Assembly (NCBI GenBank): GCA_030584025.1
Contig: CP129487.1
Location: 3,749,001 to 3,813,000, forward strand
Source of the DNA: Cyclobacteriaceae bacterium
Lineage (GTDB): Bacteria; Bacteroidota; Bacteroidia; Cytophagales; Cyclobacteriaceae
Length of the DNA: 64,000 nucleotides
Direction of reading: 5' to 3'
Below the pieces are notes generated by a model. It saw nothing but the letters and a program-made list of their open reading frames with translations, searched no databases and was not told the DNA's origin. Positions 46,475-54,616 of this stretch are shown here, one piece after another (the first letter of the stretch is position 1; every line of letters begins with the position of its first letter). The translations under genes and the position numbers were made by a program.

Positions 46475-46980
46475 GTAGGCAGTTGACAGTAGGCAATAGG
46501 CAAAAGAACAGTATCAAATGGTGAATAGGCAAAATTCAAATCAAAGCTTTAGAGACTTAACTGTCTATAAGAAGGCATTTGAGTTGGCCATGGAGATTTT
46601 TGAGGTTTCAAAAACTTTTCCAAAGGAAGAACGCTATTCATTGACGGATCAAATCAGAAGATCGTCACGCGCTGTTTGTTCATGTATTGCTGAAGCTTAT
46701 CGTAAAAGAAATTATCAGGCCTATTTTGTTAGCAAATCATCAGACGCTGACATGGAGAACAGCGAAACTCAGGCTTGGCTTGATTTTGCACAAGCTTGTA
46801 AATATATACACGATGATCAATACCATGATTTATTGGCAAAATCTGAAGAGGTTGGTCGAATGCTTAATCACATGGTTGAGAATCCTGAAAAATATTTAAG
46901 GAAGGAAGAAAAACAAGCTCATATAAAATGAGTATGGGGTAGGGACTTTGCCTATTGCAAATTGCCTACTGCCTACTTTA
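46473..46980. mobile_element. S23 gene unit with terminal inverted repeats, first copy
   Basis: The left end (46473-46506) is a row of near-heptamers containing AAGTAGGCAGT and GCAATAGGCAAA. The right end (46946-46980) carries the same two blocks inverted: its reverse complement also begins AAAGTAGGCAGT and ends GCAATAGGCAAAG. Between them is only the S23 four-helix-bundle gene. No transposase is present, so mobility is inferred from structure. It sits between fadN and fadA, two genes adjacent in related operons. Confidence 0.55.
46518..46931 (+). CDS. S23/four-helix-bundle protein, copy 1
   Basis: 137 residues. The family signature is clear: FRDLTVYKKAFELAMEIFEVSKTFPKEERYSLTDQIRRSSRAVCSCIAEAY, the S23/IVS-type (TIGR02436) four-helix bundle. 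Relatives include proteins encoded in 23S rRNA intervening sequences and the Avd accessory protein of diversity-generating retroelements. No reverse transcriptase is nearby. The gene lies inside the fad operon, bounded by inverted repeats. The function of stand-alone copies is unknown. Confidence 0.93.
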   Translation: MVNRQNSNQSFRDLTVYKKAFELAMEIFEVSKTFPKEERYSLTDQIRRSSRAVCSCIAEAYRKRNYQAYFVSKSSDADMENSETQAWLDFAQACKYIHDDQYHDLLAKSEEVGRMLNHMVENPEKYLRKEEKQAHIK

Positions 46981-47009
46981 AAAAAATAGACACTAAAAAA
47001 CTGAACAAC

Positions 47010-48185
47010 ATGGACGCATACATCGTAGCAGGTTACCGTACCGGAGTAGGTAAAGCAAAAAAAGGAGGCTTTCGTTTTGTAAGGCCTGATGATTTGGCGG
47101 CAGATGTAATCAAACATCTGGTTAAATCTGTTCCTGGTTTGGAGAATAGCATGATCGATGATTTGATTGTGGGCAATGCGGTACCCGAAGCAGAACAAGG
47201 CATGCAGATGGGAAGAATGATTTCACTCCTCGCATTGGGTATTGATACACCCGGCATGGTAGTGAATCGTTACTGCGGATCAGGAGTTGAAACGATTGCG
47301 ATAGCAAGTCAACGTATACAGGCTGGCATGGCTGATGTGATCATTGCCGGAGGAACCGAGTCCATGTCGCTTGTGCCGGTAATGGGAATTAAGACTGCAC
47401 TCAATTATAAGATTGCCACCGAGAATCCCACGTACTATACCAGCATGGGCTTAACGGCAGAGGAGGTTTCAAAGCAATTTGGGATTTCACGTGAAGAGCA
47501 AGATCAGTTTTCATATGAGTCGCACATGAAGGCTGCGGCCGCGTGGAAGGATGGAAAGTTTAAAGACGAAGTGGTGCCGATTACGGTGAAAGAAGTTTAC
47601 GTTGATGAGAGCGGCAAAAAGAAAACCCGTGAGTTCACAGTCGCGACAGATGAAGGTATCCGCGCAGATACAACCGTAGAAGGGCTGTCAAAATTAAAGC
47701 CCGTGTTTGCCATGGGCGGAACCGTAACAGCGGGTAACTCTTCACAAACATCTGATGGTGCTGCTTTTGTGGTGGTGATGAGTGAACGCATGGTAAAGCA
47801 ATTAAACGTAAAACCGATTGCACGCATGGTAAGCTATGCGGTGGCTGGTGTTGATCCGCGCATTATGGGTATTGGCCCGGTAGCGGCTATACCAAAAGCG
47901 TTGAAGTTGGCCAACATGAAATTAGATGATGTGGATTTGATTGAACTCAACGAAGCCTTTGCTGCACAAGCGTTGGCGGTTGTGAAAGAGTTAGGCATTG
48001 ATCGTAAGAAGCTGAATGTTAACGGAGGCGCGATAGCTGTAGGCCATCCGCTCGGATCATCCGGAGCGCGCTTATCCGTGCAATTGTTCAATGAGCTTCG
48101 CAGACAAAATAAGAAGTACGGTATGGTTACCGCGTGTGTTGGTGGAGGACAAGGCGTAGCGGGGATTTATGAGCTTCTTAATTAG
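47010..48185 (+). CDS. fadA: Acetyl-CoA C-acyltransferase (thiolase)
   Basis: 391 residues from ATG 47010. It cleaves 3-ketoacyl-CoA to acetyl-CoA and a shortened acyl-CoA, the last step of beta-oxidation. The acylated cysteine lies in VVNRYCGSGVETIAIA (Cys near residue 87). The C-terminal catalytic motifs are NVNGGAIAVGHPLGSSGARL with His and CVGGGQGVAG with Cys. The end of the gene overlaps the left repeat of the second S23 unit by a few bases. Cytoplasmic. Confidence 0.97.
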   Translation: MDAYIVAGYRTGVGKAKKGGFRFVRPDDLAADVIKHLVKSVPGLENSMIDDLIVGNAVPEAEQGMQMGRMISLLALGIDTPGMVVNRYCGSGVETIAIASQRIQAGMADVIIAGGTESMSLVPVMGIKTALNYKIATENPTYYTSMGLTAEEVSKQFGISREEQDQFSYESHMKAAAAWKDGKFKDEVVPITVKEVYVDESGKKKTREFTVATDEGIRADTTVEGLSKLKPVFAMGGTVTAGNSSQTSDGAAFVVVMSERMVKQLNVKPIARMVSYAVAGVDPRIMGIGPVAAIPKALKLANMKLDDVDLIELNEAFAAQALAVVKELGIDRKKLNVNGGAIAVGHPLGSSGARLSVQLFNELRRQNKKYGMVTACVGGGQGVAGIYELLN

Positions 48186-48600
48186 ACTTAAGACGCAAGA
48201 CTTTAGTACTAAGACTATGCACAATTTCAAGGAATTAAAAGTTTGGCAATCATCAAGACAACTTGTAAAGGAAGTCTATGAGCTGACTGCTTATTTTCCT
48301 TCATCCGAAAAATATGGATTAATTTCTCAGCTACGAAGATGTGCAGTTTCAATTCCATCCAATATTGCGGAAGGATCAGGCCGTAATACGGATAAGGATT
48401 TTGCGCAATTTCTCAATATTAGCCTGGGCTCATCTTATGAGCTTGAGACACTCCTGATTCTGTCTTTTGATGTTGAGTTGATTAGTCAGGATCAGCTTGA
48501 AAAATTCGTATTAAAACTTTCTGAAATACAAAAAATGACTTTTGGCTTGATCAAGACGTTGCGCCAGGAGTCTTATATCTAACGTCTTGATACTTATGTC
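48182..48600. mobile_element. S23 gene unit with terminal inverted repeats, second copy
   Basis: The left end (48182-48216) reads as heptamers TTAGACT TAAGACG CAAGACT TTAGTAC TAAGACT and touches the ATG. The right end (48569-48600) begins in the last codons of the gene. Its reverse complement, CAAGACGTTAGATATAAGACT, matches the left CAAGACTTTAGTACTAAGACT at 17 of 21 positions. The repeat sequence differs from copy 1, but the layout is the same. It lies between fadA and fadE. No transposase gene. Confidence 0.55.
48217..48582 (+). CDS. S23/four-helix-bundle protein, copy 2
   Basis: 121 residues from ATG 48217. Family signature: FKELKVWQSSRQLVKEVYELTAYFPSSEKYGLISQLRRCAVSIPSNIAEGSGRNTDKDFAQFLNISLGSSYELETLL. 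It is a fuller match to the S23/IVS family than copy 1, and clearly diverged from it, so the two are not a recent duplication. Flanked by its own inverted repeats, in the gap between fadA and fadE. Confidence 0.93.
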   Translation: MHNFKELKVWQSSRQLVKEVYELTAYFPSSEKYGLISQLRRCAVSIPSNIAEGSGRNTDKDFAQFLNISLGSSYELETLLILSFDVELISQDQLEKFVLKLSEIQKMTFGLIKTLRQESYI

Positions 48601-48612
48601 AATGAAAAGAAA

Positions 48613-50415
48613 ATGAGTACAGCAGTAGAAACCAAAAACGCAATCAAAGGAGGAGAGTTCCTGATTCGTGAAACGCAGGCGCATGAAATCTTCATCCCCG
48701 AAGAATTCAATGAAGAACAATTGATGATCAAGCAGCAGTGTGAGGATTTTTTGAAGAAAGAAATTCATCCACGCCTCGATGAAATTGATTCGATGAAGCA
48801 TCCGGAATTGATGCCATCGTTATTGGATAAAGCCGGTGAGCTTGGATTGCTGGGGACATCTGTTCCACAAGAACTTGGCGGCTTCGGCATGGACTTCAAT
48901 ACGGCTATGCTGATCGCTGAAGTGTTGGGAGCAGGACATTCGTTTGCAGTGGCCATCTCGGCACACACCGGTATCGGTACATTGCCAATTCTCTATTATG
49001 GTAATGAAGAGCAAAAGAAAAAATATATTCCGAAACTTGCTTCAGGTGAATTTAAGGCAGCATACTGCTTAACAGAACCTGATTCAGGCTCTGATGCCAA
49101 CTCCGGAAAGACAAAAGCCACGCTAAGTGCAGATGGAAAACATTACATCATCAACGGACAAAAAATGTGGATCACCAACGGTGGTTTTGCCGATGTGTAT
49201 GTGGTGTTCGCCAAAATTGATAATGATAAAAACCTGAGTGCGTTTATTGTGGAGAAAGCCTTTGGTGGCATCACCATGAACGAGGAGGAGAAGAAGATGG
49301 GTATCAAGGGCTCATCAACCCGCCAGATTTTCTTTAACGATTGTAAAGTACCGGTTGAAAACTTGTTGAGTGAGCGTGAAAACGGTTTTAAGATTGCCGT
49401 TAATATTCTGAACATCGGAAGGATTAAATTGGGTGTTGCCGCAGTGGGTGGAAGCAAGATGTGCATTTCAACTGCAGTAAATTATTCGAAAGAGCGTAAG
49501 CAGTTCGGAACATCTATCGCAAACTTTGGGGCGATCAAACACAAAATTGCCGAAATGTGTACGAAGGTGTTTGCATCTGAGTCGGCACACTATCGGGCTT
49601 CGCAAAATATTGAAGATGCCTATCACGCGTTTATCGCAGGTGGTATGGAGCCAGGTAAGGCCAGGTTGAAATCGCTGGAGGAGTTCGCCATTGAATGTGC
49701 GATTCTGAAAGTGCACGGATCGGAAGTACTTGACTTTACCGTGGATGAAGGTGTTCAGATTTATGGAGGCATGGGCTTTTCGGCTGAAGGCCCGATGGAT
49801 CGCGCGTACCGCGATGCCCGCATTAACCGGATATTTGAAGGCACCAACGAAATCAACCGTTTGCTTACCATCGATATGATTTTGAAACGCGCGATGAAAG
49901 GTACGCTCGACCTGATGAATCCTGCTATGGCGGTGCAGAAGGAATTAATGTCTATTCCGGATTTCGGAGCAAGCGAAGAGGAAGGCGTTTTTGTAAAAGA
50001 GAAAAAAGTGCTGGCCAATTTGAAGAAAGCCGGTCTGATGGTAGCAGGTGCAGCGGTACAAAAGTTCATGATGAAACTTTCGGACGAGCAGGAAATACTC
50101 ATGAACCTGGCCGACATGCTGATTGAAGGATATGTAGCTGAGTCAACATTGTTACGTGTGGAGAAACTGATCAGTCAGCGTGGTGAACAAGCCTGCGAAC
50201 TTCAAAAAGAGATGGCTATGATTTACCTGCACCATGCTGTGAACAAGGCGGCCTCAGCAGGCCGTGAAGCTATTGCCTCGTTTGCTGAAGGCGATGAGCA
50301 ACGCTTAATGCTGATGGGATTGAAGCGCTTTACCAAGATAGAAGCCTATAACCTGAAAGAGGCAAGAAGAAAGGTGGCGAACCATGTGATTGAAAAAGGA
50401 GCGTATCCTTTTTAA
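48613..50415 (+). CDS. fadE: Acyl-CoA dehydrogenase, FadE type
   Basis: 600 residues, the long form of the family (about 594 in Bacillus FadE). It oxidises acyl-CoA to trans-2-enoyl-CoA with FAD, the first step of beta-oxidation. Typical stretches are YCLTEPDSGSDANSGKTKA, WITNGGFADVYVVFAKID, MGIKGSSTRQIFFNDCKVP and the catalytic-Glu region around QIYGGMGFSAEGPMDRAYRDARINRIFEGTNEINR. A C-terminal extension of about 150 residues follows. It closes the operon; a terminator follows. Confidence 0.97.
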   Translation: MSTAVETKNAIKGGEFLIRETQAHEIFIPEEFNEEQLMIKQQCEDFLKKEIHPRLDEIDSMKHPELMPSLLDKAGELGLLGTSVPQELGGFGMDFNTAMLIAEVLGAGHSFAVAISAHTGIGTLPILYYGNEEQKKKYIPKLASGEFKAAYCLTEPDSGSDANSGKTKATLSADGKHYIINGQKMWITNGGFADVYVVFAKIDNDKNLSAFIVEKAFGGITMNEEEKKMGIKGSSTRQIFFNDCKVPVENLLSERENGFKIAVNILNIGRIKLGVAAVGGSKMCISTAVNYSKERKQFGTSIANFGAIKHKIAEMCTKVFASESAHYRASQNIEDAYHAFIAGGMEPGKARLKSLEEFAIECAILKVHGSEVLDFTVDEGVQIYGGMGFSAEGPMDRAYRDARINRIFEGTNEINRLLTIDMILKRAMKGTLDLMNPAMAVQKELMSIPDFGASEEEGVFVKEKKVLANLKKAGLMVAGAAVQKFMMKLSDEQEILMNLADMLIEGYVAESTLLRVEKLISQRGEQACELQKEMAMIYLHHAVNKAASAGREAIASFAEGDEQRLMLMGLKRFTKIEAYNLKEARRKVANHVIEKGAYPF

Positions 50416-50433
50416 TAAAGAATAGAACCGGAG

Positions 50434-50478
50434 GAGGTTGTTACAAAAGTATTTTCTTTTGAGACAGCCTCTTTTTTT
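50434..50478 (+). terminator. Hairpin terminator after fadE
   Basis: GAGGTTGT (50434-50441) pairs with ACAGCCTC (50464-50471, one G-U), with an inner CAAAAG / CTTTTG stem between, followed by a T-run. It is also next to the convergent gene ending at 50478. Confidence 0.75.
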
Positions 50479-52139
50479 TATTGTACCGTGTGAATCAGCG
50501 CTTTTAAATCACTTTCGCGTAAAGGCTCAGTTGCTTCCTTACCGGTTGGGTTAATGGCTTCACTGTTTTTATCCAACAAAATAAACGAAGGCGCTTTCCT
50601 TATTCTGAATTCCTTGGCCAGGTCTGATTTACTGCCAATCCTGTAGTTGATGATTCCATCAGCAAACAAGTTATACCGGTTAACGAATTGATTCCACATT
50701 ACCGGATCATCATCGAGCGAAAGCATAACCACTGTTAGGTTATTTCGAAAGGCACGTTGAAATCGCTTGGCCTCTTCCAGTTGCTGAAGGCACGTAAGAT
50801 TACACGTGCTATTCCAGAACACGAGGTACAGCGGTTGTTTTCCCTGATTAAAATCACGAAACCAGTTAAATTTTTCCTCACTGTCATTTCCTCCATCGGA
50901 GGTGCTCCACTCGTATTTCTGATACCGTACAAATTGGGCATTCAATGAAGTGCCACCACCCAGGTCGCGGATAATTTCATCTTCAAGCGGGGTGGTTTTT
51001 AGTATCGTAGCGTTCTTCCAAAAAGCGGAGTCGTATGGAATTTTAAGCAACTCTTCTTTGCCCGGCAATTTTCCAACAAAACTTTGCTGCGGATCGTGTA
51101 GAATCTCAGTTGCTACCAACTCAACATGGTACAGGTGTGAACCGCCATCCACAAAATGACTTTCGCCTTCTTGAATGAAGTGATACGGATAATATTTGTC
51201 TTCGTACTTCCGGTAAAACGCTGCGGTTTCAATGGTGTGTGTTCCGTAGGTTTTTGTTTGTTCAGTTTTAACTATGGCATGTGTATCCGTTGTGATGTAT
51301 AACGTGCCGGTAGCATGCGGCTGCTTGCGATAGCCCGATGTTGTCAGCACGGAATCTTCTTTGCTGATGTATCCAATCAGGTAAACCTCCTGCCCATCGT
51401 GAACGGTAATCGCATCGTAAGAAAAGGTATAATAATTAAAATCGGCTTTGAGATTACTGACCGTGTTATAAAAATCAATTTGTTCTTTTTTCTGGCGATG
51501 TTGGTAGCCAACAATATCGGCATGAAGAATATTTCCAATCCCGATAGGTTCGTGCCCTTGTGCGGCAACAGTTTTGTCCAGACTTCTGCGCAGTTGTGTT
51601 ACGCGTATTTCTTCCCGCTCACCCGCTGTGGTTTGCGTGCCCTTGTAGCCGTAAGGCTTCCACACATCTACAAAAGCTTCAATCAACCGGCCATAGGCAT
51701 CATCATCTTTACAATAATGCCGATAGAAAAATTTTTGAAGGTGTGGTGTGTTGTCGTAATTGTGCTTCACGTTGGCCAGCGCTTTACGAACAATCTTTGC
51801 CGGATCAACGGGCTTGCGTTTGGTTACAATGATTTCGCGCAACTGAACAATGGTGGGTTTAAGTTCAATCAACTTCAGGGCTTCAATTGAGTTGATCAAT
51901 TGCGACTCATAGCCAACACAAGAAATTTTTATGGAAAAGGTCTCGGCAACAGATATTGAAAACTGTCCGTTCAGGTTAGAACTGGTTCCCTTTGATGTAC
52001 CCACAATACCGATAGATGCAAAAGGTACCGGCTCACCGGTTTGTTTATCCACCACACGGCCCTCTACAACCTGCTGCGAAAATGCAGGTAAGCTGAACAT
52101 CAAAATCAGCAGGAACCAATAAAATTTACTTCTTCTCAA
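50478..52139 (-). CDS. Secreted carboxypeptidase-regulatory-like and thioredoxin-fold protein
   Basis: 553 residues. A signal peptide (SLPAFSQ end) is followed by a CarboxypepD_reg-like domain (VVEGRVVDKQTGEPVPFASIGIVGT), a DUF-type central part as in Bacteroidota 'carboxypeptidase-like regulatory domain' proteins, and a C-terminal thioredoxin-like fold. In that fold the redox pair is spaced as CNLTC (near residue 450). The last part, FRIRKAPSFILLDKNSEAINP, fits a TlpA-type fold. It is probably periplasmic or surface-associated; no obvious operon partner. Confidence 0.85.
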   Translation of the reverse strand: MRRSKFYWFLLILMFSLPAFSQQVVEGRVVDKQTGEPVPFASIGIVGTSKGTSSNLNGQFSISVAETFSIKISCVGYESQLINSIEALKLIELKPTIVQLREIIVTKRKPVDPAKIVRKALANVKHNYDNTPHLQKFFYRHYCKDDDAYGRLIEAFVDVWKPYGYKGTQTTAGEREEIRVTQLRRSLDKTVAAQGHEPIGIGNILHADIVGYQHRQKKEQIDFYNTVSNLKADFNYYTFSYDAITVHDGQEVYLIGYISKEDSVLTTSGYRKQPHATGTLYITTDTHAIVKTEQTKTYGTHTIETAAFYRKYEDKYYPYHFIQEGESHFVDGGSHLYHVELVATEILHDPQQSFVGKLPGKEELLKIPYDSAFWKNATILKTTPLEDEIIRDLGGGTSLNAQFVRYQKYEWSTSDGGNDSEEKFNWFRDFNQGKQPLYLVFWNSTCNLTCLQQLEEAKRFQRAFRNNLTVVMLSLDDDPVMWNQFVNRYNLFADGIINYRIGSKSDLAKEFRIRKAPSFILLDKNSEAINPTGKEATEPLRESDLKALIHTVQ

Positions 52140-52392
52140 AACTAGTTTAGGTTCTGGCTTTCAAGGCCAATTGCAATATGGCAAATGTTAACCGATTAAA
52201 AATCGTTCAAAGTACCACTGGTTAATGATTAAAATCAGCGGGGCAAGTCCCACAAAAACGTACACAACTGGTGTTCAGATGCGAACGAAAGCCGCATCCA
52301 AAAATCTGGTTTTCCCTTAAAATTGAACGCAAAGCGCATTTTTTAAAAGTGGAAGGATTTTGGCAGGCGAATACTCAAAAATTGCAACAACA

Positions 52393-52722
52393 ATGGCCAA
52401 ATCTACCTCCACCGTACTCATTGTTATTTTATTGATACTGACTTTTCCGATATGGATCGGCCTGGCCGGAGGCATATTTGGACTGGTCATGGGTTTATTC
52501 GGTGCGGCTGTTGGCCTTATTGCCGGAATTTTTGGAGCGATTGGCGGAATATTGGGCGCCATCTTCGGTGTGATCGGAGAATTTTTCAGCTGGATTTTTG
52601 GCGGAATATTCGACTGCGATTTTTACTCTCCATATGTTTCGTTTCCAAGACCGATCACCCTGTTGCTGATTATTTTGGTGGCGGTTTTGATTATGCGGTC
52701 ACGCAATCAGCCGGCTAAGTAG
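52393..52722 (+). CDS. Glycine-rich polytopic membrane protein
   Basis: 109 residues from ATG 52393. Three hydrophobic helices: LIVILLILTFPIWIGLAGGIFG, a Gly/Ile-rich central run (GLIAGIFGAIGGILGAIFGVIG), and a C-terminal LLLIILVAVLIM. Many small residues suggest close helix packing. The upstream in-frame TTG 52360 gives a poor N-terminus. Last eight bases overlap the convergent gene. The 253-base gap to its left shows no clear structure. Confidence 0.75.
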   Translation: MAKSTSTVLIVILLILTFPIWIGLAGGIFGLVMGLFGAAVGLIAGIFGAIGGILGAIFGVIGEFFSWIFGGIFDCDFYSPYVSFPRPITLLLIILVAVLIMRSRNQPAK

Positions 52723-53101
52723 AAGGATGCCGGTTGTATAACGCAGGATTTAAAAAATAGTGACTGTACACCGGGTACCTGCGAATGGCTTTTAGCACGG
52801 GGCGCTTGCCTTCAGCAAACTCCACTTTGTAGTAAAACTCAAAACCTTTTTCAACCTGTATTTCCCTGCGTACCATGTACCACACTTTGTCGTATGGGTT
52901 GAGTACTTTTACTTCTACTTTAAATTTTCCAGGATTGCTTTTAATGCGCACAAACTTTTCAGGTTGCTTGTTGAAAAGTTTTCCGTTGATATAAACCTGC
53001 ATGGAAGAAGCTTTAGCCGTTTGAATAGCGATGCTGGAAGAGTATCCCCACGCAAAAGCAGTGCTGCAAACCAAAACCAGAAATGTTGCCAACTTCTTCA
53101 T
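52715..53101 (-). CDS. Secreted hypothetical protein
   Basis: 128 residues. The signal peptide MKKLATFLVLVCSTAFAWG is followed by a short beta-rich mature domain (MQVYINGKLFNKQPEKFVRIKSNPGKFKVEVKVLNPYDKVWYMV), typical of DUF-type small secreted proteins of Bacteroidota that present a PEGA-like fold. Its C-terminal Arg/Tyr-rich tail is unusual. Convergent overlap of eight bases with the membrane-protein gene. Confidence 0.75.
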   Translation of the reverse strand: MKKLATFLVLVCSTAFAWGYSSSIAIQTAKASSMQVYINGKLFNKQPEKFVRIKSNPGKFKVEVKVLNPYDKVWYMVRREIQVEKGFEFYYKVEFAEGKRPVLKAIRRYPVYSHYFLNPALYNRHPST

Positions 53102-53220
53102 AAACCAACTGTTTTGTTACTATAGGCAAGCTTCATGCCAGCCAACAACCACTTGTTTATTCAACGAAAAAAGTGAGTTCTAAGTTATATAAAGGCCAAA
53201 ACTGTATTTTATGATCCGGA

Positions 53221-54195
53221 TCATTCTATGCGCAATTCACGCTTAAATCCCATAATAAAATTTTGCAGTCCCTTTTGCCAGCTTACATCAGCATCCCATT
53301 TGGTGCCTAGAAATACGTTGTTAAACTCAATCTGACGAAAGTAAAATTTATACACCGGTGTTTCTGCCGGTATAGTTTTTACACGCTCAACACCATTATC
53401 ATAGGTAACCGAAACCAGGGCGGTTTCTCCCTCGCGAACTTCGTAGCCCAAAAGCGCTTTGGCTGTTGGTCCGCGTGAGTGAACAAACCGAAGGATGTAA
53501 AACAGACCCTGTTTGCGTAACTCCGGTTCAGGAATATCGGCATCAACCAATTTATATTTGAATGGATACGACTTCATGATTTCTTCCAGCTCTGCATCAC
53601 GATCATCACCAAATTTCTGAACAGCTAACCCATCAACTTTCAAATCGGTGGCAAAGGCTTCGGTTCGCCTTGCGGTGAATATGTTTACGTTCAGGTTTAA
53701 TTCAGGCACTTCGCTGATCAACAGGTTTTCCTTCTTGTATGTATTTAGCGCCTGACTGTACAGTTGCCTTAACACTTCTTTCAGGTAGGCATCAGAAGTG
53801 CTCCACGCACTTTGTCCGGGTTCAACAAAACCTGCTTTAGCGTTGAAAGGCGTAATGGTTACGGAGTACTTGTTTTCTTGCTTATCGCAGATCACCAGGC
53901 ATTCTATTTCGCGTGTAGAAAAATATTTATTGAATGCATCTTCCACATCTGGCCCGGCAAAAACACGATCGATCTCAAAGTACACTACGGCATCAATGCC
54001 ACTGCGAACCAGACCAGCATGTAAATCATCGATTTCTTTTTTGGTAAGCAACGGACTATAGAGAACAACGGAACGGCCACTCATTATTTTTTCCGGAAGT
54101 GGCCCCCCGGTGCGCAACTGAGTCAACGGAGCAGGAATTTCAACCTGGGCGGATAGTGTAAAGGAAATGAGCAGTATGGGAAGAATGAGTTTCAT
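53221..54195 (-). CDS. Secreted hypothetical protein
   Basis: 324 residues. The signal peptide MKLILPILLISFTLSAQ is followed by a mature part with KIMSGRSVVLYSPLLTKKEIDDLHAGLVRSGIDAVVYFEIDRV, an alternating alpha/beta pattern that could be a Rossmann-like or Tol/periplasmic fold. The second half has a run of beta strands. I do not recognise the family. The neighbouring genes do not suggest a role. Confidence 0.75.
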   Translation of the reverse strand: MKLILPILLISFTLSAQVEIPAPLTQLRTGGPLPEKIMSGRSVVLYSPLLTKKEIDDLHAGLVRSGIDAVVYFEIDRVFAGPDVEDAFNKYFSTREIECLVICDKQENKYSVTITPFNAKAGFVEPGQSAWSTSDAYLKEVLRQLYSQALNTYKKENLLISEVPELNLNVNIFTARRTEAFATDLKVDGLAVQKFGDDRDAELEEIMKSYPFKYKLVDADIPEPELRKQGLFYILRFVHSRGPTAKALLGYEVREGETALVSVTYDNGVERVKTIPAETPVYKFYFRQIEFNNVFLGTKWDADVSWQKGLQNFIMGFKRELRIE

Positions 54196-54237
54196 GGTTG
54201 TAAACTAAACGAAAAGATGCGTGGTCTAGTACACATT

Positions 54238-54561
54238 TCAAAATACTCCAATAAACAATCCATCCGGCTCGGCTTTAACCGGATAGGTAACAAGATCGGC
54301 TGAGCGGCTGGCACACTCGCGTCCGGTTTCAAGCGAAAAGCGGTAGTTGTGCCACGGGCAAATCACCTCACCGAGATAGTTCACCAGGCCTTTACTCAAC
54401 GACTCGCCATTGTGTGTACACCTGTCTTGCACAGCAAAAAACTGATTTTGTCGCTTCACCAGGCATATTCTTTTTTCACCAATCAACACCAATTGTGGTT
54501 TATCGGGTTGAAGACGCGATTGAGCTTCTTCCATGCTGTTGAAAATTTTAATCCACTGCAT
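54238..54561 (-). CDS. Rieske [2Fe-2S] ferredoxin-type protein
   Basis: 107 residues. The cluster ligands are Cys48 and His50 (CTHNG) and Cys68 and His71 (CPWHNYRF). It is a stand-alone Rieske protein of the NirD / dioxygenase-ferredoxin type, probably a small electron carrier or a regulator subunit. Cytoplasmic, no signal peptide. No oxygenase or reductase partner is adjacent. It is divergent from the M20 amidohydrolase gene, the two starts lying less than 60 bases apart. Confidence 0.92.
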   Translation of the reverse strand: MQWIKIFNSMEEAQSRLQPDKPQLVLIGEKRICLVKRQNQFFAVQDRCTHNGESLSKGLVNYLGEVICPWHNYRFSLETGRECASRSADLVTYPVKAEPDGLFIGVF

Positions 54562-54616
54562 ACAAATCAGCTTTGGCGAAGATCACCTTTTTTCTATCTT
54601 GATTCAAATCAAAAAC

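Noticed and set aside
47478..47500. TTTCACGTGAA core in fadA as a possible fourth parS site
   Set aside because: Only about 11 of 16 positions match and it encodes a conserved thiolase stretch; best explained by coding.
51315..51890. 191-codon plus-strand frame opposite the carboxypeptidase-regulatory-like gene
   Set aside because: Shadow of the minus-strand gene; the composition is typical of antisense translation.
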